The notes: generated from the letters alone by a model not told the origin. A stretch of DNA of 64,000 nucleotides from Certhia americana (GCA_018697195.1 CM031873.1:1216436-1280435); one strand, 5' to 3'; counted from the stretch's first letter, positions 22,401 to 35,030 are shown. Made by a program: numbers and translations.

Positions 22401-24480
22401 AGCAGAGCCCTCGGACCCTGCGGGTCCTGCCCTGCCCGGCCCGCTCCGGGAGAAGTTTGGGAAGTGTGGAGGGGATGGATCTGAACCCCCTGGGTGCGGG
22501 TGGCAGACAGAGCCCTGCACGTTCCCGTTTCATTCGTGTCCCTCTCCAAATCCCGGGAAATTTGTCCTTGCCGGCTGGGGAGGCGGATCGGTGTCCCCTC
22601 GGCAGCGGTGTCACACAGCGCTGGAGTGACAGTGAACGCTCGGCGTGGCACAGAAAATCCTGCTTCAAAGCAAAAGCTCAGGCGGCTGTAGCAATCCTCC
22701 TTTTGGACAAATGCATGTTCTTGCTCAGTTCATATTTATTTTATGATGAAAAAGTCCCTCCAAATGATGAGCACTGCTTGCGTGTCGCGAATCCGAGAGC
22801 TCCCTGTGCCTGAACATAAAAATTGGTGAGAGGTTTCTTTAGAAGAACAGTGGGGAGCATCAGGGGGAAAGACCTTAACTCTAGCAGATAATGCCTCCTC
22901 AAAATTATTTTAATGAAGGTTTTTTTTTAATCAGAGCTCTTGAAATCATCGACTATACTTTTAAGGCTGAACTTCAGCTGCGATCAACAGAGACTGGGGG
23001 GGAGAAATATCAGTTTGTTATGAGGGAAAAAGACATGAGTGACGCAGTTTTTATTTATTTGGGAAGATGTGTTTTATTTAGACTCCTCCCTGCAGAGAGG
23101 ACAAACAGTGAGGCTGGTTTACATTTGCTGAGGGTCTGGCCACCTATTCCATTCCAAATCCCACCTGCAAGAATATCACTTCACAGTGTTAAAAACTACA
23201 CCCAGCTGTGTAAAGGCAAGGGTCCTGCAAGTTGCTTAGCCAAAAAAATTGTCACTTTTAAGTCTTTTGTTAACTAAAGGCTGGTTCCCCAGCTGCCCAG
23301 CTCTTCTGGCTTCGAGGCAACTTTGCCTGGGCCTTATCTTCACACTAAATTTGGAAATCTGGGTTGGATGTCCATATGTTACTTCTGCTCCAGCTCCAGC
23401 CTGCTGCAGGGTTGGATCCTTCACCCTTGAAAATCAGAGCCAGTGTTGCCAGACTTGTCTGGCTTCTTCCTGATGTTTTCATGTCTTTGATGCTTGCTTT
23501 GCTTTATTTAGATAAGTTCTGGTGAAATGATTCACCTGTGTGTGGAAGTATGAATGGCAGATTGAGTGCTCGGGAAGCTTGACTTCCAGAGCATTTTAAG
23601 GAGTTGATTGACTTCTATAATATGGTAGCTGGTAAAAGATTATACCTTTCAGAGCTGTGTTACCTGAACTTGATCAACATCACACAAGGGTTTAAATATT
23701 GTGAAGTGCATCTCCTGCGTTCGGTTGAATGCTCTCAGGGCTCTAAGCTGAATGTGAATATGAGGAGAGGAATGGTTTGTCTTTGTCTCTGGCAGCTTCT
23801 GGGGAGGAACAGGGAAGGAGGAAAACAGGATGGGATCAGATATTCGCGTCTGTTTGAGGTTGTGTCAGTTGGAGTGAAGTGTAACATCCAGAATCGTTCT
23901 CTGTGGTGATGGCGAGTGCATTAAACCCCAGCGTCCATCCTCTGGGAGGAGGAGAGCAGCAGCATGAACAGAACTTGCTACAGGGGGCTGGAAAAAGCCT
24001 CTTGGGGCAGGGAAGATCAATCAGAACTTCCCTGCTCTTCCCCACGAGCAGGATCACCCTGTAAATTTTACGTGCTCGTAAAAGCTCACCGAGCAGTGCC
24101 GCGTGTGGATGTTATCATCATTTCTCACCCACTTTTACAGAAAATCTGTATGAACACACTTAGAAAGAACATTTTTAGGGAGACAGGGCTCATTTAATGT
24201 CTTTTGATGGGAGGAGGGTTTACAAATTCATAGGAGAGCTGTCCCTCTGCCCTGGCAGGAAGGGCTGGCAGTGCCTGTGCAGCTCCGAGCTGGAATCAGC
24301 TCCTGTTTCCAGGCACTGCCACGTCGCTTTAAAGCACAGGCACTGCTGTGATTCTGGGCTCAGCAGTGGCAGTCACTGAGACAGTCGTTTCTAACAGCAG
24401 TTAAATGGAAGTGCTTTGAAAACCAGGAGCTGAAATATTCCTATTTTACAGAAACGCTTGTAGTGCTTTCAATGGAACTG
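22401..24480. other. Repeat-poor part of SHISA6 intron 1, candidate regulatory DNA
   Basis: Two kilobases with no recognised CR1 or LTR. GC falls sharply after about 22680, and the text looks unique (for example tatttattttatgatgaaaa near 22732 and agatgtgttttatttagac near 23066). Long repeat-free, AT-richer tracts in a first intron often hold conserved enhancers, but this is inference from composition only. No exon is recognised. Confidence 0.4.
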
Positions 24481-24481
24481 A

Positions 24482-24508
24482 TTTTTTTTTTTTTTTTTTT
24501 TTTTTTTT
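24482..24508. repeat. Poly-T tract, 27 bases
   Basis: Uninterrupted homopolymer within intron 1. It has no adjacent element that I can identify as a retrotransposed copy. Confidence 0.95.
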
Positions 24509-26000
24509 GGTAATTATAGGATCTTTCAGCGTGGCCATATAGAACTGCCTCTTGCTTTGAGGGTTACCCAGCCAGAATTATTGCTGGGCTCCAGATAGGA
24601 GATGGGGCTGGTTTCTGAGAATTACACCCAGCCGTGTTGTGTGTGCTGATGCTCTCTCATGCACTGGTTGGTGCCAGGGTTGCTTTCCTTTCTTGAGCAT
24701 TTCTTAAGTGAAATTCAAGAAGTATCTGCCTTACTTTCAGTATGGCGATGAGTTGGGGAATCTTTGAACAGGGAACGTCAGCAGGTTCTTTCCAAAGCTG
24801 GATGAGCAAGAAGGGGTGGCACAGAATGTTCTCATTCCGTGGCCACAACCCTGCATCCCCCTGCTACAAAACACAAATAATTCACAGCTATAGCATTGCT
24901 CCACGACCCCTGCTTAGCCCCAGCAGCAGCCACTGCTCTCTGCTGAGCTGGGAAAGCACGGATTGGAACCTGGATAGAGTCAGCAGCTTGGGACTGAAAT
25001 ATCCCAAGTGCATCCCACTGGTCAGCTGGAGACAGAGGGACACAGTGGCCCTGGGGCACTGGTGAGGGCCCAGCTGCTCTCCTGGGAAGCAGCACAGGGG
25101 TTTTTCCCATCAAACCAGCTCTGTGTGCTGCTAAAAGGCCTCTTCTGGCCTTGCATGGAGGGTGTCTGAGAGGCGGGAAAGGGAGAAGGGAAACAGGCTC
25201 TGTGCTGTGCTTCACTTCACCCTCTCCTCCCACAGCATCTGTAGCTGCAAAGAGGGAAGATGTCTGTGCTCCTCCTCTCTTTAGCCTCTTTGCATCTCCT
25301 GCTCTGTGAGTGATCACTGACAGCTTTCCTAAATGAACATCCCTTCCCCGTGTAGAGCCCACAGTTAAATTGATCCATTCCTGGTCATTTCTGCTCCGTG
25401 GCTCTGAATTCCGGCAGGAACCGGAGGCAGTGGATCTGTTTGCCCACAGATCCAAGGAAACTGCTGGTCTGTGTGAGCCTGACTTGAAACACAGAAGGGT
25501 TTTGTGTTCCTGCAGGCTGCATGTCCCCGCAGCTCTGGAGCCCTGTGCTTGCTGAGGGCTTGCTGGAGGGAGCTGCTTTCAGGTGTGAAGGTTATCAGGA
25601 GTGCCTTTCTCCGGCCCTGGGCTTTGAGGTGGGGATCACAGGCAGCTCTTTCAGCTCTGCTCTCCTCTGCCAAGGGCTGCTGGAGCCAAGCAATCAAACT
25701 CCACCCGTCTCCAGGGCAGGGAGGGAGTGCTGTGAACACACCTGGCCGCAGGGACTCTACAGAAGGTTTTCTTTCTTGGATGCTGTTCCCGCTTTCAGTC
25801 TCTTCCCACTGATGTGTTTTTTATGCTCTGCCTTTTTTCACTCCACTTGGGCTCACTCGGGGGCCTTTCAGCTGCTCTTTGCCCTGCTTGGAGTTGTTTA
25901 ATCCTGATGGCTTCTGAGTCTATCCTCTGAAGTGCCCTGTCCCTCTCACAGGCACAGAATGAAGGGCCACAAGCACAGGTCAGACTGAACTAAGAAAAAC
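24509..26000. other. Unique intron 1 sequence
   Basis: No repeats recognised. The frames at 24832-25455 and 25365-25739 (minus) and 25504-25901 (plus) overlap each other and show no domain. Confidence 0.4.
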
Positions 26001-26024
26001 AAAAAAAAAAAAAAAAAAAAAAAA
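26001..26024. repeat. Poly-A tract, 24 bases
   Basis: Homopolymer preceded by taagaaaaac and followed, 16 bases later, by the reversed 3' terminus of a CR1. Confidence 0.95.
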
Positions 26025-26040
26025 GGTGCAGGCATAAAAT

Positions 26041-26130
26041 CACAGAATCACAGAATGGATGGGGGTGGAAGGAACCTTAACGACCATCTCATTCCACCCC
26101 CTGCCATGGGCAGGGACACCTTCCACTTGT
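26041..26130 (-). mobile_element. CR1 LINE, short 3'-end fragment
   Basis: Starts with tcacagaatcacagaatgg-type tail repeats and shows ccttaacgaccatctcattcc and ccatgggcagggacacctt. Only the terminal 90 bp or so are clear. Confidence 0.8.
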
Positions 26131-27933
26131 GACCTCAGAGAGGTTACTCAGAACTGGTTCTGTTTCAAGCCAGTCCTGCACCTGGCTGGGTTTGGGGTGG
26201 CTCCTAAGCAGGGAGAACACCTGGATCTTGTCCTGTTTGCAGGGTGAATTGTGCAGCTGCACACCCAAACCCAGGCCAGGTGTGTATCTGTCCAAAACAT
26301 TTTTCCTTTTGTTTCTCTTCCATGCGCTGGGAAAACTCCAGTCTGGAGCTCTGGTGATGGTTTACAGTTTGATAATTGACTTTTTTTTCCGTGTTTTCCT
26401 CTCTGAGTCTGTTTCATAAAGAGATTGGTTCTGCACAGAGGCTGCCTGGCCACTGACTTCCTCTGGATGCTTCTTCTTCTTTTCCTTTGAACTTCTCCCA
26501 TTATGAGAGGCCAGGCTCAGAAACCATGTTACCCCCACCAAATCATCTCAGTGTCTCTAATTCCCATTTATTTGATATTTTCCTGCTTGCTAATTAACTT
26601 CTTCTATTAGTCCAGCTCATAAGGTGCCGAGGGAATCCAGTGTAACTCTGAACTTCTATTCCTTTTAGTTTTGTAATCTCTTATATCCTTAAGTTGCTGT
26701 TGATCTCTGCGCCTTTGGAGATTCAGATGCCTTTTAAAATTTCTGTTTCACATAAGATCTGAACTTGCTCGGGATGATGAGATCAGGGCATTTGCTGCTT
26801 GCCTTTGCCCCCACTCACGTGGGCTGGCTGTGTTTCCTTAGATCTGTGTGTGCTGCTTTGCTGGGAAAGCTCAGATATCTCCTTCCCCAGGTGGATAAAC
26901 GTGGAATTCTTCCGCAATAAATGCCGCGCTGCGCTTCAGCTCTCACCACAACCTCATTTGTTGCGAGGGCTCTTCAGGGTGAGGGCTCTTCAGAGAGGCT
27001 GCAGCTTTCTTCAGTGAGCTCAAAGCCCCTTAACTGTGCTAACAGCAGAGGATTTGGTGTCAAAACCAGACCCCTCGTGCTTGAGCCTTCCCCATGTGCT
27101 CCCAAAGCCGCGTGAGTCACTGTGTGTGTGCCTGAGGATGCACAGGATGAAGAGCTGGGCCATCATTCCCACCACCTCTGATGCCTGTGGAACATCCAGC
27201 AAGACCTGCTGGGTTTAATTTCTCTCTTTTCTGTGAGCAGGACCAGGGATCTGTTCCTGTCCTGCACAGCTGCCCACTCTCCCCAGCACCACTGATGTTT
27301 TTCCTGGGTGCATCTCCTTCCAGGGACTCCCCCAAGTTGTTCTGGGGAGGGCTGAGTGGCTGAAGGAGGAGCTGGGGCAGGGGGGTCACAGGGGTTGCTC
27401 CATCCCTGAGTCAGGTGGCACCTGGGGGTACCAATCTTCTCACTGTCCCCAGCAGCCTGGCCATGGGTCAGGTGCAGGTCCTGCCCTTGCTGAGGATGCT
27501 TTCTGCTCAGGGTGACATCTCCCTGCAGAGAAAAATCCCTTGGAAAAGTTCATTTTAAGCTTTTAATTACAAATCTTTATGTAACAGTTTTGTTCTCTTT
27601 GGGCCTGCTGTGTTCAGAGGATCTGGAGTCGCCCATTTTGAGCTCAGTCACTGCTGGAAATTCCTTGCCCACATCACAGCAATAGCAAGAGCTTATTCAG
27701 TTTGGACATCGGTGTGTGAAGTGGTTGTCTTTAGGGCAGGATTAAATTCCAGGAGCTTCCCAAATTGCATTTGGTGTTAAGATTTCTCAGGAGACATCTG
27801 ATTTTTCTGGCAATGTGTATTTTCAAGAATGGATATTCGCTTACACTAGGTGCAAGTGCTTCACTCGTGGAAAGGTGTCCCAGTGTTAATATTTTCCCTT
27901 CTTAACTCCGAGGGTGAATTCACCTGTCCTTGG
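26131..27933. other. Unique intron 1 sequence
   Basis: No repeat or exon recognised. 26480-26960 and 27540-27860 are AT-richer and lack repeats. They are weak candidates for conserved non-coding DNA. Confidence 0.35.
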
Positions 27934-27960
27934 ACACACACACACACACACACACACACA
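27934..27960. repeat. (CA)n microsatellite
   Basis: Thirteen to fourteen perfect ac units directly abutting the 3' terminus of the reversed CR1 at 27961. Likely length-polymorphic. Confidence 0.95.
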
Positions 27961-28125
27961 TGGAATCACAGAATCATGGAATATCCCAAGGTGGAAGGGA
28001 CCTACAGGGATCATCCAGTCCAACTCCTGGCCCTGCACAGACACCCCAACAATCCCACCCTGTGCATCCCTCAGAGCTCCTGGAGCTCTGCCAGGCATCC
28101 CCCACACTCCTATCAGGCGTGTGAA
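27961..28125 (-). mobile_element. CR1 fragment, second subfamily
   Basis: Begins with the reversed terminus (tggaatcacagaatcatgg), then ggtggaagggacctacaggg, catccagtccaactcctgg, cctgcacagacaccccaac and ccaggcatccccc. Same subfamily as at 14697 and 46990, here with the 3' end intact. Confidence 0.85.
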
Positions 28126-28460
28126 AACCCATTCCTGGTGTTCCTCACTGGAATTCCTGCTCTGAGAGATGGGCTGCTGCTTTTCCTGGCAGTGCAGAGC
28201 CCAATTCTCTCTTTTGCTGACCTGGGCCTGGTGCAGCTCTGGCTCTGCTGAGTCCCTGCAAAGCTCTGTTTTGGCAGAGTCTGCCCAGGAGAGCAGCAGC
28301 AGCAATTCCCTGATGGATCAGCTTGCAGAGTGTCCGTGTGATCAATTAACCTGGAGATAAGGCCTGGGCACGGGTCAGCAGGCAGCAGGGGGGGACTGCT
28401 GAGGCCATTTCTGCCCTGCCAGCTGCTGTGTGACACAGCCCAGGGGATGCCACGGGCACA

Positions 28461-28889
28461 CAGGACCCAGCTGGCAACACCTGGAATGTGGGAATTTCCC
28501 AGGACTATCCATCCCTGGGCATGCAGAACCTGGGTGGAAGCACCTGGAATGTGGGAATTTCCCAGGACTGGCCATCCCTGGGTATGCAGGACCTGGGTGG
28601 AAGCTCCTGGAATGTGGGAGGTTCCCATCCCTGGGCATGCAGGACCCACAGGCAACACCTGGAATGGGGGAACCTCCCAGACTGTCCAACTCTGGGCACA
28701 CAGGACCCAGCTGGCAACAGCTGGAATGTGGCAACTTCCCAGGACTGTCCAGCCCTGGGCATGCAGGACCTGGGTGGAAGCTCCTGGAATGTGGGAGGTT
28801 CCCAGGACTGTCCAGTTCTGGGCACACAGGACGTGTCTGGCAGCTCCAGACTGGGGGAACCTCCCAGGACTGGCCATTCCCAGGCATGG
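28461..28889. repeat. Minisatellite, seven units of about 61-63 bp
   Basis: Units begin caggacc and end ctgggcatg or ctgggcaca. Two unit types can be told apart: one reads acccagctggcaacacctgg and the other acctgggtggaagcacctgg. The order is roughly A, B, B (shortened to about 53 bp), A, A, B, then a diverged unit. All six frames stay open over much of the array because of the repeat. It is intronic and I do not call a gene. Confidence 0.88.
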
Positions 28890-31541
28890 TCAGCGTTTGG
28901 AGCTTCCCAAGGCACAGAGCAGGTGTGGGGACAGGAGCCAAGCCATGAATAATGCACGGCTGCCCTCTGTGAGAGTGGCTGCTGACCGAAATGCTGTCCC
29001 TTGGAGAGATCTGTCCCTTCCAGGTGAGCTGGCTCCAGGCTGGGTAAATCCATCTCCTGGAATAACTGCCTCTTTCTTTTCGAGTTAGTAACAGAGCATA
29101 GGGGAGTCTTTAACCTGGCTCTTTTTGAAGAACTTGTAGTGAAATCCTGGCTGTGCTGAGGTGATTGGAGTTCTGCCACCAACTCCATCCCTGCTCTGCT
29201 TTTAGCAGCTGCAGCTCAGCCAGGCACTGCTCTTTCCACTGTGCTCTGCCAGAGCCATTTGGTCATTCTCCTTCCACTCTTCCCCAAATTCTAAGGGACT
29301 TGGAACAGGAAATTCTGTTTTCTAGCACCCCATTTTTAAGGTGTACATGAGAGGGGATTTTCAGAAGGCAAATCAGTGAAGTTTTGAGCGTGTACTCCCT
29401 GCACTGCTGGAAATAGGCAGTGCCTTTCCCATCCAGCATCCACAGACCCCTCACTCCAACATCATTTCCCTCAGGCCACATCCCAGCCTGGTGGAGCTGT
29501 CCCCAAAGCTCCCCTTGTCTGCAGCAGAAGGGACACCTGTCCACACTTGGACTATTAATTGGTGTTGGGAATATGGGGATATGGGGAAAATGGGACAATA
29601 TTTCCCCAAAAAGGCTGTGGGGAGGACAGCCTGCTGTTCTCTTGTGGGAAATTCAGGGAGCAGGTTCAGGTTCTGGGCTGGGTTAGAGGGGCAGGCTGAG
29701 CTGCATCGAGCTGGTCCCTCCCAGCCCTGCAGCTTCACCTTCTCCCCTGACCACATTTTGGGATCAAATCTGTCATTTCCCCTTCCAACACCCAGTCCCA
29801 GCAGATGCCCAGCCCTGATGCCCCACTGCTTCCATCCACCCTCTTGATTCCTTTGAATTTACATCAAATCCTTTTGATTTTTCCTTCTGGAAATGGCCAC
29901 AGTTCCTTCTTCACATCGTGGCCTCGGTGTTCATCCCAAAGTCCTCAATTTGTCCAGAGTGCCACGAGAGCCATCCCTGGGAGCAGGACCTGGCCTGGGC
30001 TGTCCAGCCATGGGACACATCCATGGATTTTCCTCTCACAGGCCAGTCAAACCCCACGGAGCAACATCCTGAGGCTGCTCTGGGTTCAGGTGCAACGAAG
30101 TCTCAATGCTGGCACAGAGATGACGTAAGGGAAAGGTGTCACAAATCCTTATCTCCAGCAGGGACGGTGACATGCTCCAGCCAGGGAGGTTTGCGTTCCT
30201 CAGATAAGAGAAGTGTCGTCACAGGAAGGTTTCTGGAGTGTCTCATATCCTTGTGCAGGTGATTAGGATGCTGGTGACATCAGTGGGACTAATTGTTCCC
30301 AAATGGCTGCACACGCAGGACCCAAATATCCCAGTGAGTCTGTTCTCCTGGAGCCTTGCAGTGGGCAGTGAGCCAGCTGGCCTCAAGGGACTGTCACCAA
30401 CCAAATCCTTCCTTTTTTAAGTGGGACTGACCTTCCACTACCTCAGGGCTTTATGGAAATCAGCTGGATCCCACACAGCACCGTGATTGAATTGGCACGG
30501 AACAAACCAGCTCCATCCAAGTTGGGCTTTCTCCTCCACCTATCTTGTTTTATTCTGCTGCCTCTGGCCAGGCTTTTCTCCCTCTGTTAGACATGAGGAG
30601 GGTGAGGAGAGAGCACTCAGGGCACCCAGCTTGGGGTGTTTAGGGGATGAGAGGGCTCACATCTAAAAGATGAGGGCTTAAAGACCAAAGGCTTTAGTCA
30701 CACACACAAACCAGGGCTGCTTTGGACACTTCTGTCCAGTTTATCTCATGCATGGTCTGACAAGGCAGACATCACTTTTCTGGGATTTCTTCATCATGTC
30801 TGGGAGTAAAGGTCTCCTCCCTCACACATCTGGCACTTAAAGTTATTTCCTTGTTAAGCCACCAACCCAGAGAACAGCTCTTGTTACCATCCCTTCAGGA
30901 TAAGAACCAAAAAAGGGTTTAAAATCATCCTCTCAGGTGCCTCAGCTGTGGAGTTATTTGTGGCAAGGATCAAAGACTGAAATGTTGTCCTGGACTCATG
31001 GTTTTGTCCTGGTGGAGGGCAGCAGGCTCTGGGTTCAGCTCTCAGGTGGGGAATGTCTGAGAGGACTCAGGCTCTCTCTTCTCACCACCTTCAGCTGTTC
31101 CAGGGAATTTTCACTTGAAATACCTCAGGGTTTTTTGGTGAAGGGATGTAAACTCTCCCTGCAGAAGGCAGGGAAGGTGTTCTCACAGGGCTGCATCAAA
31201 CCCCATCCAGAATATAACAATCCCAGGAGAAAGAGCAGCAGAACGAGGAGAAACAGCCTGACCCTCAGTGTGAGGAGGTCCTAAAATCCATCAGGGCAGA
31301 AATCAGGTTAGAGGTGACCTGTGGAAGCCCTCCTGCTGCTCAAACAAGGCCAGGGATTGTTCAGGGCTTTTTCAAGCTGAATTCCATCTCCAAGGGTGGA
31401 AACTCCTCAGCCTCCCTGTGTTTTGCTGTCCCACTGTGATTTTTCCTGTCAAACCACGAGCCTTTTGTCTCCAGACAGCTCCATGGACAGCCCTTTGGGG
31501 CTGACAATTCTGTCTTTGAAACTCCATAGCTGAAGGAAACC
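28890..31541. other. Unique intron 1 sequence
   Basis: About 2.6 kb with no recognised CR1, LTR or exon. The 31000-31330 part has many short frames but no family resemblance. Confidence 0.4.
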
Positions 31542-31860
31542 TGTCAGGATCCTTTCTTTCCTAAGGAAAGCTTCTCACTTTCCCAAGGAAAACTGTCTAA
31601 ACATATTCTCTAAACAATATCTTTTCTCAAAACAACGAGAAGTGTTTTTTCATCCTTGTTTTCCATACCATAGAATATATTGTTTCCTTTATTTAACCAA
31701 TGGTAATAGGGAAGGTGCTGTTCCCATTCACCAATCACTTTTTACTTAGCAAAGTTCCTTAGATAAGGTGCTCCATTTTGTTAATAAAGATTCCTCTTTT
31801 CAGCCTTCTGATAAACTTATTTAGAGTCTGATGTTTCTGTTCATAAATAACAGTGACACA
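31542..31860 (+). mobile_element. Possible solo LTR
   Basis: Runs from tgtcaggatcctttc to cagtgacaca, so TG...CA ends. It contains an AATAAA-type polyadenylation signal (gttaataaagattcc) about 65 bp before the end and an AT-rich U3-like part. No second copy is seen in the window and no matching target-site duplication is visible, so the call is tentative. Confidence 0.45.
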
Positions 31861-32676
31861 GCCCTACTCTGTCCCCACTAGTGGTGTGTAGGGTCCCTTT
31901 TAGCCTCTTCTGGTCAGTTTTGGGCAGAACTGGTTTGTTCTGTGCTATTTCCATACCCCAAATTCCTCCAGCTCCCAGTGTGTGCCCCATCCCACCCTGC
32001 CCTCTCCAAATCCCTGGCTGTCTCCATTAGAACAACAGGAATGAAGTGTTTTGGAGTTATCCAGCCTGCTTTAGTGCTGAGTTCTCTGAGTGATGGCTCT
32101 CTCAACACTCAGAGTGCCTTGGATGAGTGTCCAGAATGAGCCCCAGCCACTGTGGGCCAGTAAATAACGGTGTTAATGCAAAGTGTGGGATTGACAAATG
32201 ACTCTCAGTGTTTCTGTGCTGCAGGTGCCATTAAAGGGTCAGCTGATGCTTAATACGCCTTGGAGGTTCCTACCAAGGGCTGGGAGCTGCCAGCCCTGCT
32301 GTCTGTGACAAATGGGATGTCTCCAGCTGGGTGTGCTGGGGTGGTGCCAAGCAGGCATTGCTCCTTGGCCTCCCTCATCCTCCCCAGGCAGCAGGGTCAG
32401 GTACAGTGGGGAGGTTGTGGCCTGGAAAAGCCACCAGGATTACTGGGGGTGAATGAATCCTCTCCTCCTGAGCTGTCACCCAGGGCAGGAACCTCAGGAG
32501 CAGCCTCAAGTTCTGCCATGCTTGTTCTCCATGAGCTTGGGCAAGGAGCCGAGGTGTCAAAGGTGTTCTGTAGGTTGGGGGGCAGTTAGAGACACCTCAG
32601 GCATGGCTGGGCATGGTGGGGAGCACCCACAGCTCTGTGCCAGTCAGGGGGAAGGAACCCAGCAGCTTTGGGGCAA
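31861..32676. other. Unique intron 1 sequence
   Basis: Nothing recognised between the possible LTR and the minisatellite/CR1 mosaic. Confidence 0.4.
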
Positions 32677-32901
32677 CACCAAACAACAGCTCCTCACCAA
32701 AAACCCCATTCCTCAATACCAGTCCCTCAACACCAGTCCCTCACTCAATGCCAGTTCCTCAATATCAGCACCTCACCAAATACCAGCTCCTCACCAAAAA
32801 CCCCCATTCCTCAATACCAGTCCCTCACCCAACACCAGTCCCTCACTCAATGTCAGTTCCTCACTCAATGCCAGTTCGTCAACACCAGCACCTCACCAAA
32901 A

Positions 32902-33008
32902 ATGGCACTGGATGCCATGGTCTAGTTGAGGTGTTAAGACATGGGTTGGACTCGATGATCTTGAATGTCTCTTCCAACCTAGAAATTACGTGATTCTGTG
33001 ATTCTGTG
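32902..33008 (+). mobile_element. CR1 3' tail, copy A
   Basis: Contains ggcactggatgccatggtc, tagttgaggtgttaagac, gggttggactcgatgatc and ttccaacctagaaattacg, and ends in two gattctgtg tail repeats. It shares its left junction with the minisatellite with copy B, 310 bp downstream. Confidence 0.88.
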
Positions 33009-33211
33009 AAAAAACAGTTCCTCAGCAAAAAACAGTTCCTCACAAAAACCTGTTCCTCAATACCAGTTTCTCACCAAAACCCAGTTCCTCAGTACCAGTT
33101 TCTCACCAAAAACCCATTCCTCAACACCAGTTCCTCACTCAACACCAGTCCCTCACTCAACACCAGTCCCTCACTCAATGCCAGTTCCTCAATACCAGCT
33201 CCTCACCAAAA

Positions 33212-33310
33212 ATGGCACTGGGTGCCATGGTCTAGTTGAGGTGTCAGAGCATGGGTTGGACTCAATGATCTTGAAGGTCTCTTCCAACCTAGAAATTCTG
33301 TGATTCTGTG
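33212..33310 (+). mobile_element. CR1 3' tail, copy B
   Basis: Nearly the same as copy A, with the same left junction (ctcctcaccaaaaatggcac) and one fewer tail repeat. Because the junction is shared, A and B most likely arose by duplication of a 310-bp array-plus-tail block, not by two insertions. Confidence 0.88.
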
Positions 33311-33640
33311 GAAAAACAGTTCCTCACCAAACAACAGTTCCTCACCAAAAACTGTTCCACAATGTCAGTTCCTCACAAAACCCCTGTTCCTCAATATCAG
33401 TTCCTACCAAAAACCCGTTCCTCACCAAAAATCTGTTCCTCACCAAAAACCCATTCCACAATACCACTTCCTCACCTCATCCCAGTTCCTCAATACCAGT
33501 TCCTCACCAAATCCCAGTTCCTCACCAAAAAAAACATTCCACAATACCATCTCCTCACCAAGAACTCATTCCGCCATACCGGGTACTCCCCAAAACCCAA
33601 TTCCTCAATACCAGTTCCTCATCAAACACCAGTTCCTCCT

Positions 33641-34299
33641 TTCTTCAGGAGCAAACCAAAGGAGTCCTGGCCTGGCTCAAGGCTCAGCACTCCTCTCTCG
33701 TGGCTGTCACCTTCACCCCTCGCTGGGCCTGGCTCAGCACAATCTGTGCTCTCCTGTCCTTGCAAACAGCAATCCCTTCACCCCACGAGGATCAGTCACA
33801 TGGGTGGTCACAGACTCCAGGTCTGCTCTCTCTCTACAACAAAGAAATAATCAAAAAAAGGATAAAAATGTCCTAATTCTGTAACAGGCTGGTGCTGGAC
33901 TAATGTGATCTCCTTGGGAGCCTCTGAGATCCTTCAGGAGTTCCTTCTGTGGAGCACATTAGTGTTGCAATCCATTATGCACAGGGACAGGAGTCTGGAG
34001 AGGAAATGATTTGGAAAATGGAATGGGCTCAGGTTCCAAATTCTTTCTCATATGAAAGCCCAGAAATGTGGCATTTAAGGGATGCCAGTGGAGATGAGCA
34101 ACACCAGCATGCCTCTCATTAATATGCAATGAGGGGATAACTCCTCCTGACACCTTCCCTGGGACCTGAGGTGACTCCAGGCATGTTACCTGTGTTAGGA
34201 GAAAAGAGCTTTTCAAACCCCATCAGCTTTCAAGTGCCACTGTCCCTTACAGCGCACACAAACCACTCCTTTCCTGCTTTTCCTAAAGCTCAGGAGAGA
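33641..34299. other. Unique intron 1 sequence
   Basis: Nothing recognised. It leads into the left arm of the inverted duplication. Confidence 0.4.
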
Positions 34300-34517
34300 A
34301 CTTGGGGCTGCCCTATGGAAAATCAGGCTGTAATTATTTCACTGTGTCCATCATATTCACAGACGGGGGAAAAAATCTTGTATTATCCAAGGGGAAAACA
34401 TTGGCTGCAGCTGAACTGGGTGACATTGCTTTTTTCTGGGAAGAGCAGGGAGAATTCAGCCACTGAAGCAATTCCTGATGAGCACAGAGCTCAAGGGAGG
34501 CTCAGAGCTGTGTTGAC
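34300..34517 (+). repeat. Inverted duplication, left copy (likely the source)
   Basis: About 218 bp that recur in reverse complement at 37776-37994 with two differences only: one C/T at a CpG and one extra G, both near 34364. It sits in otherwise unique intron 1 DNA about 510 bp before exon 2. It carries no CR1 or LTR hallmark that I recognise. Because the other copy interrupts a CR1 and this one has the intact CpG, I infer this is the original. Confidence 0.9.
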
Positions 34518-35030
34518 TGGAAGTTGGTGACTCCCATTTTTCTGGCTCGTGGTTCATCTTAAAAAAAACCCCAAAACCCTCCCAGCACTGCTGGGGTTTG
34601 AGCTTTGTGCAGAAAACCCAGAGATTTGAGGATGTGGGGATCACCCTCCTGCTGTGAGTCAGTTTGGCTTGGGCAGGGCAGTTTTGGTGTCACATTAGGA
34701 GGTGCGAGGGCTGGGGCCAGCAGTGACTCCTGATGGAGGAGGTGTTTTATGTGCCAGGAGCTCTGGGAATTGATGGACAGAGAGCAGATGAGTGGTCAAA
34801 CAACAGCCAGGCAAGCCTGGAAATACTTGCAGCAGATATACAGAAAGAAACAGAGCTTTTAAACCACATTTTTAATTTTCTTATTATTGTTAACCATTGC
34901 CTTTGTGGTAGAAACCCCTTCTGGATTTCCACACTTCACCCATGCTTCTGGATTCACTGTGCAAGTACAAACACTGCCTTCTAGCTGCGTGAAAATCCAT
35001 TTTTTCCCTCTTTTTTTCCTGTCTCCCCAG
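34518..35030. other. End of SHISA6 intron 1, with the exon 2 acceptor
   Basis: Unique sequence ending in a strong polypyrimidine tract (about 34998-35025, with two runs of T) and tccccag at 35024-35030. No other exon is recognised. Confidence 0.7.

Larger units (their letters stand above)
32677..33640. repeat. Minisatellite (about 18-19-bp unit) interleaved with two CR1 tails
   Basis: Units read accagttcctcaccaaaa, with variants caataccag and ccattcctc. The arrays occupy about 32677-32901, 33009-33211 and 33311-33640, separated by two CR1 3' tails. The same unit family returns at 35393-36182 on the other side of SHISA6 exon 2. Frames through the arrays encode repeated Ser/Pro/Gln/Tyr-rich peptides and are repeat artefacts. 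Confidence 0.88.

Noticed and set aside
21092..22484. Long frames (over 300 codons) in the C-rich array
   Set aside because: All six frames are open because the unit lacks stop codons. The peptides are simple Pro/Thr/Ser or Gly/Arg repeats.
28375..29188. Frames of 150-254 codons over the 61-63-bp array
   Set aside because: Opposite strands are open at once, with repeated peptides. It is an intronic minisatellite.
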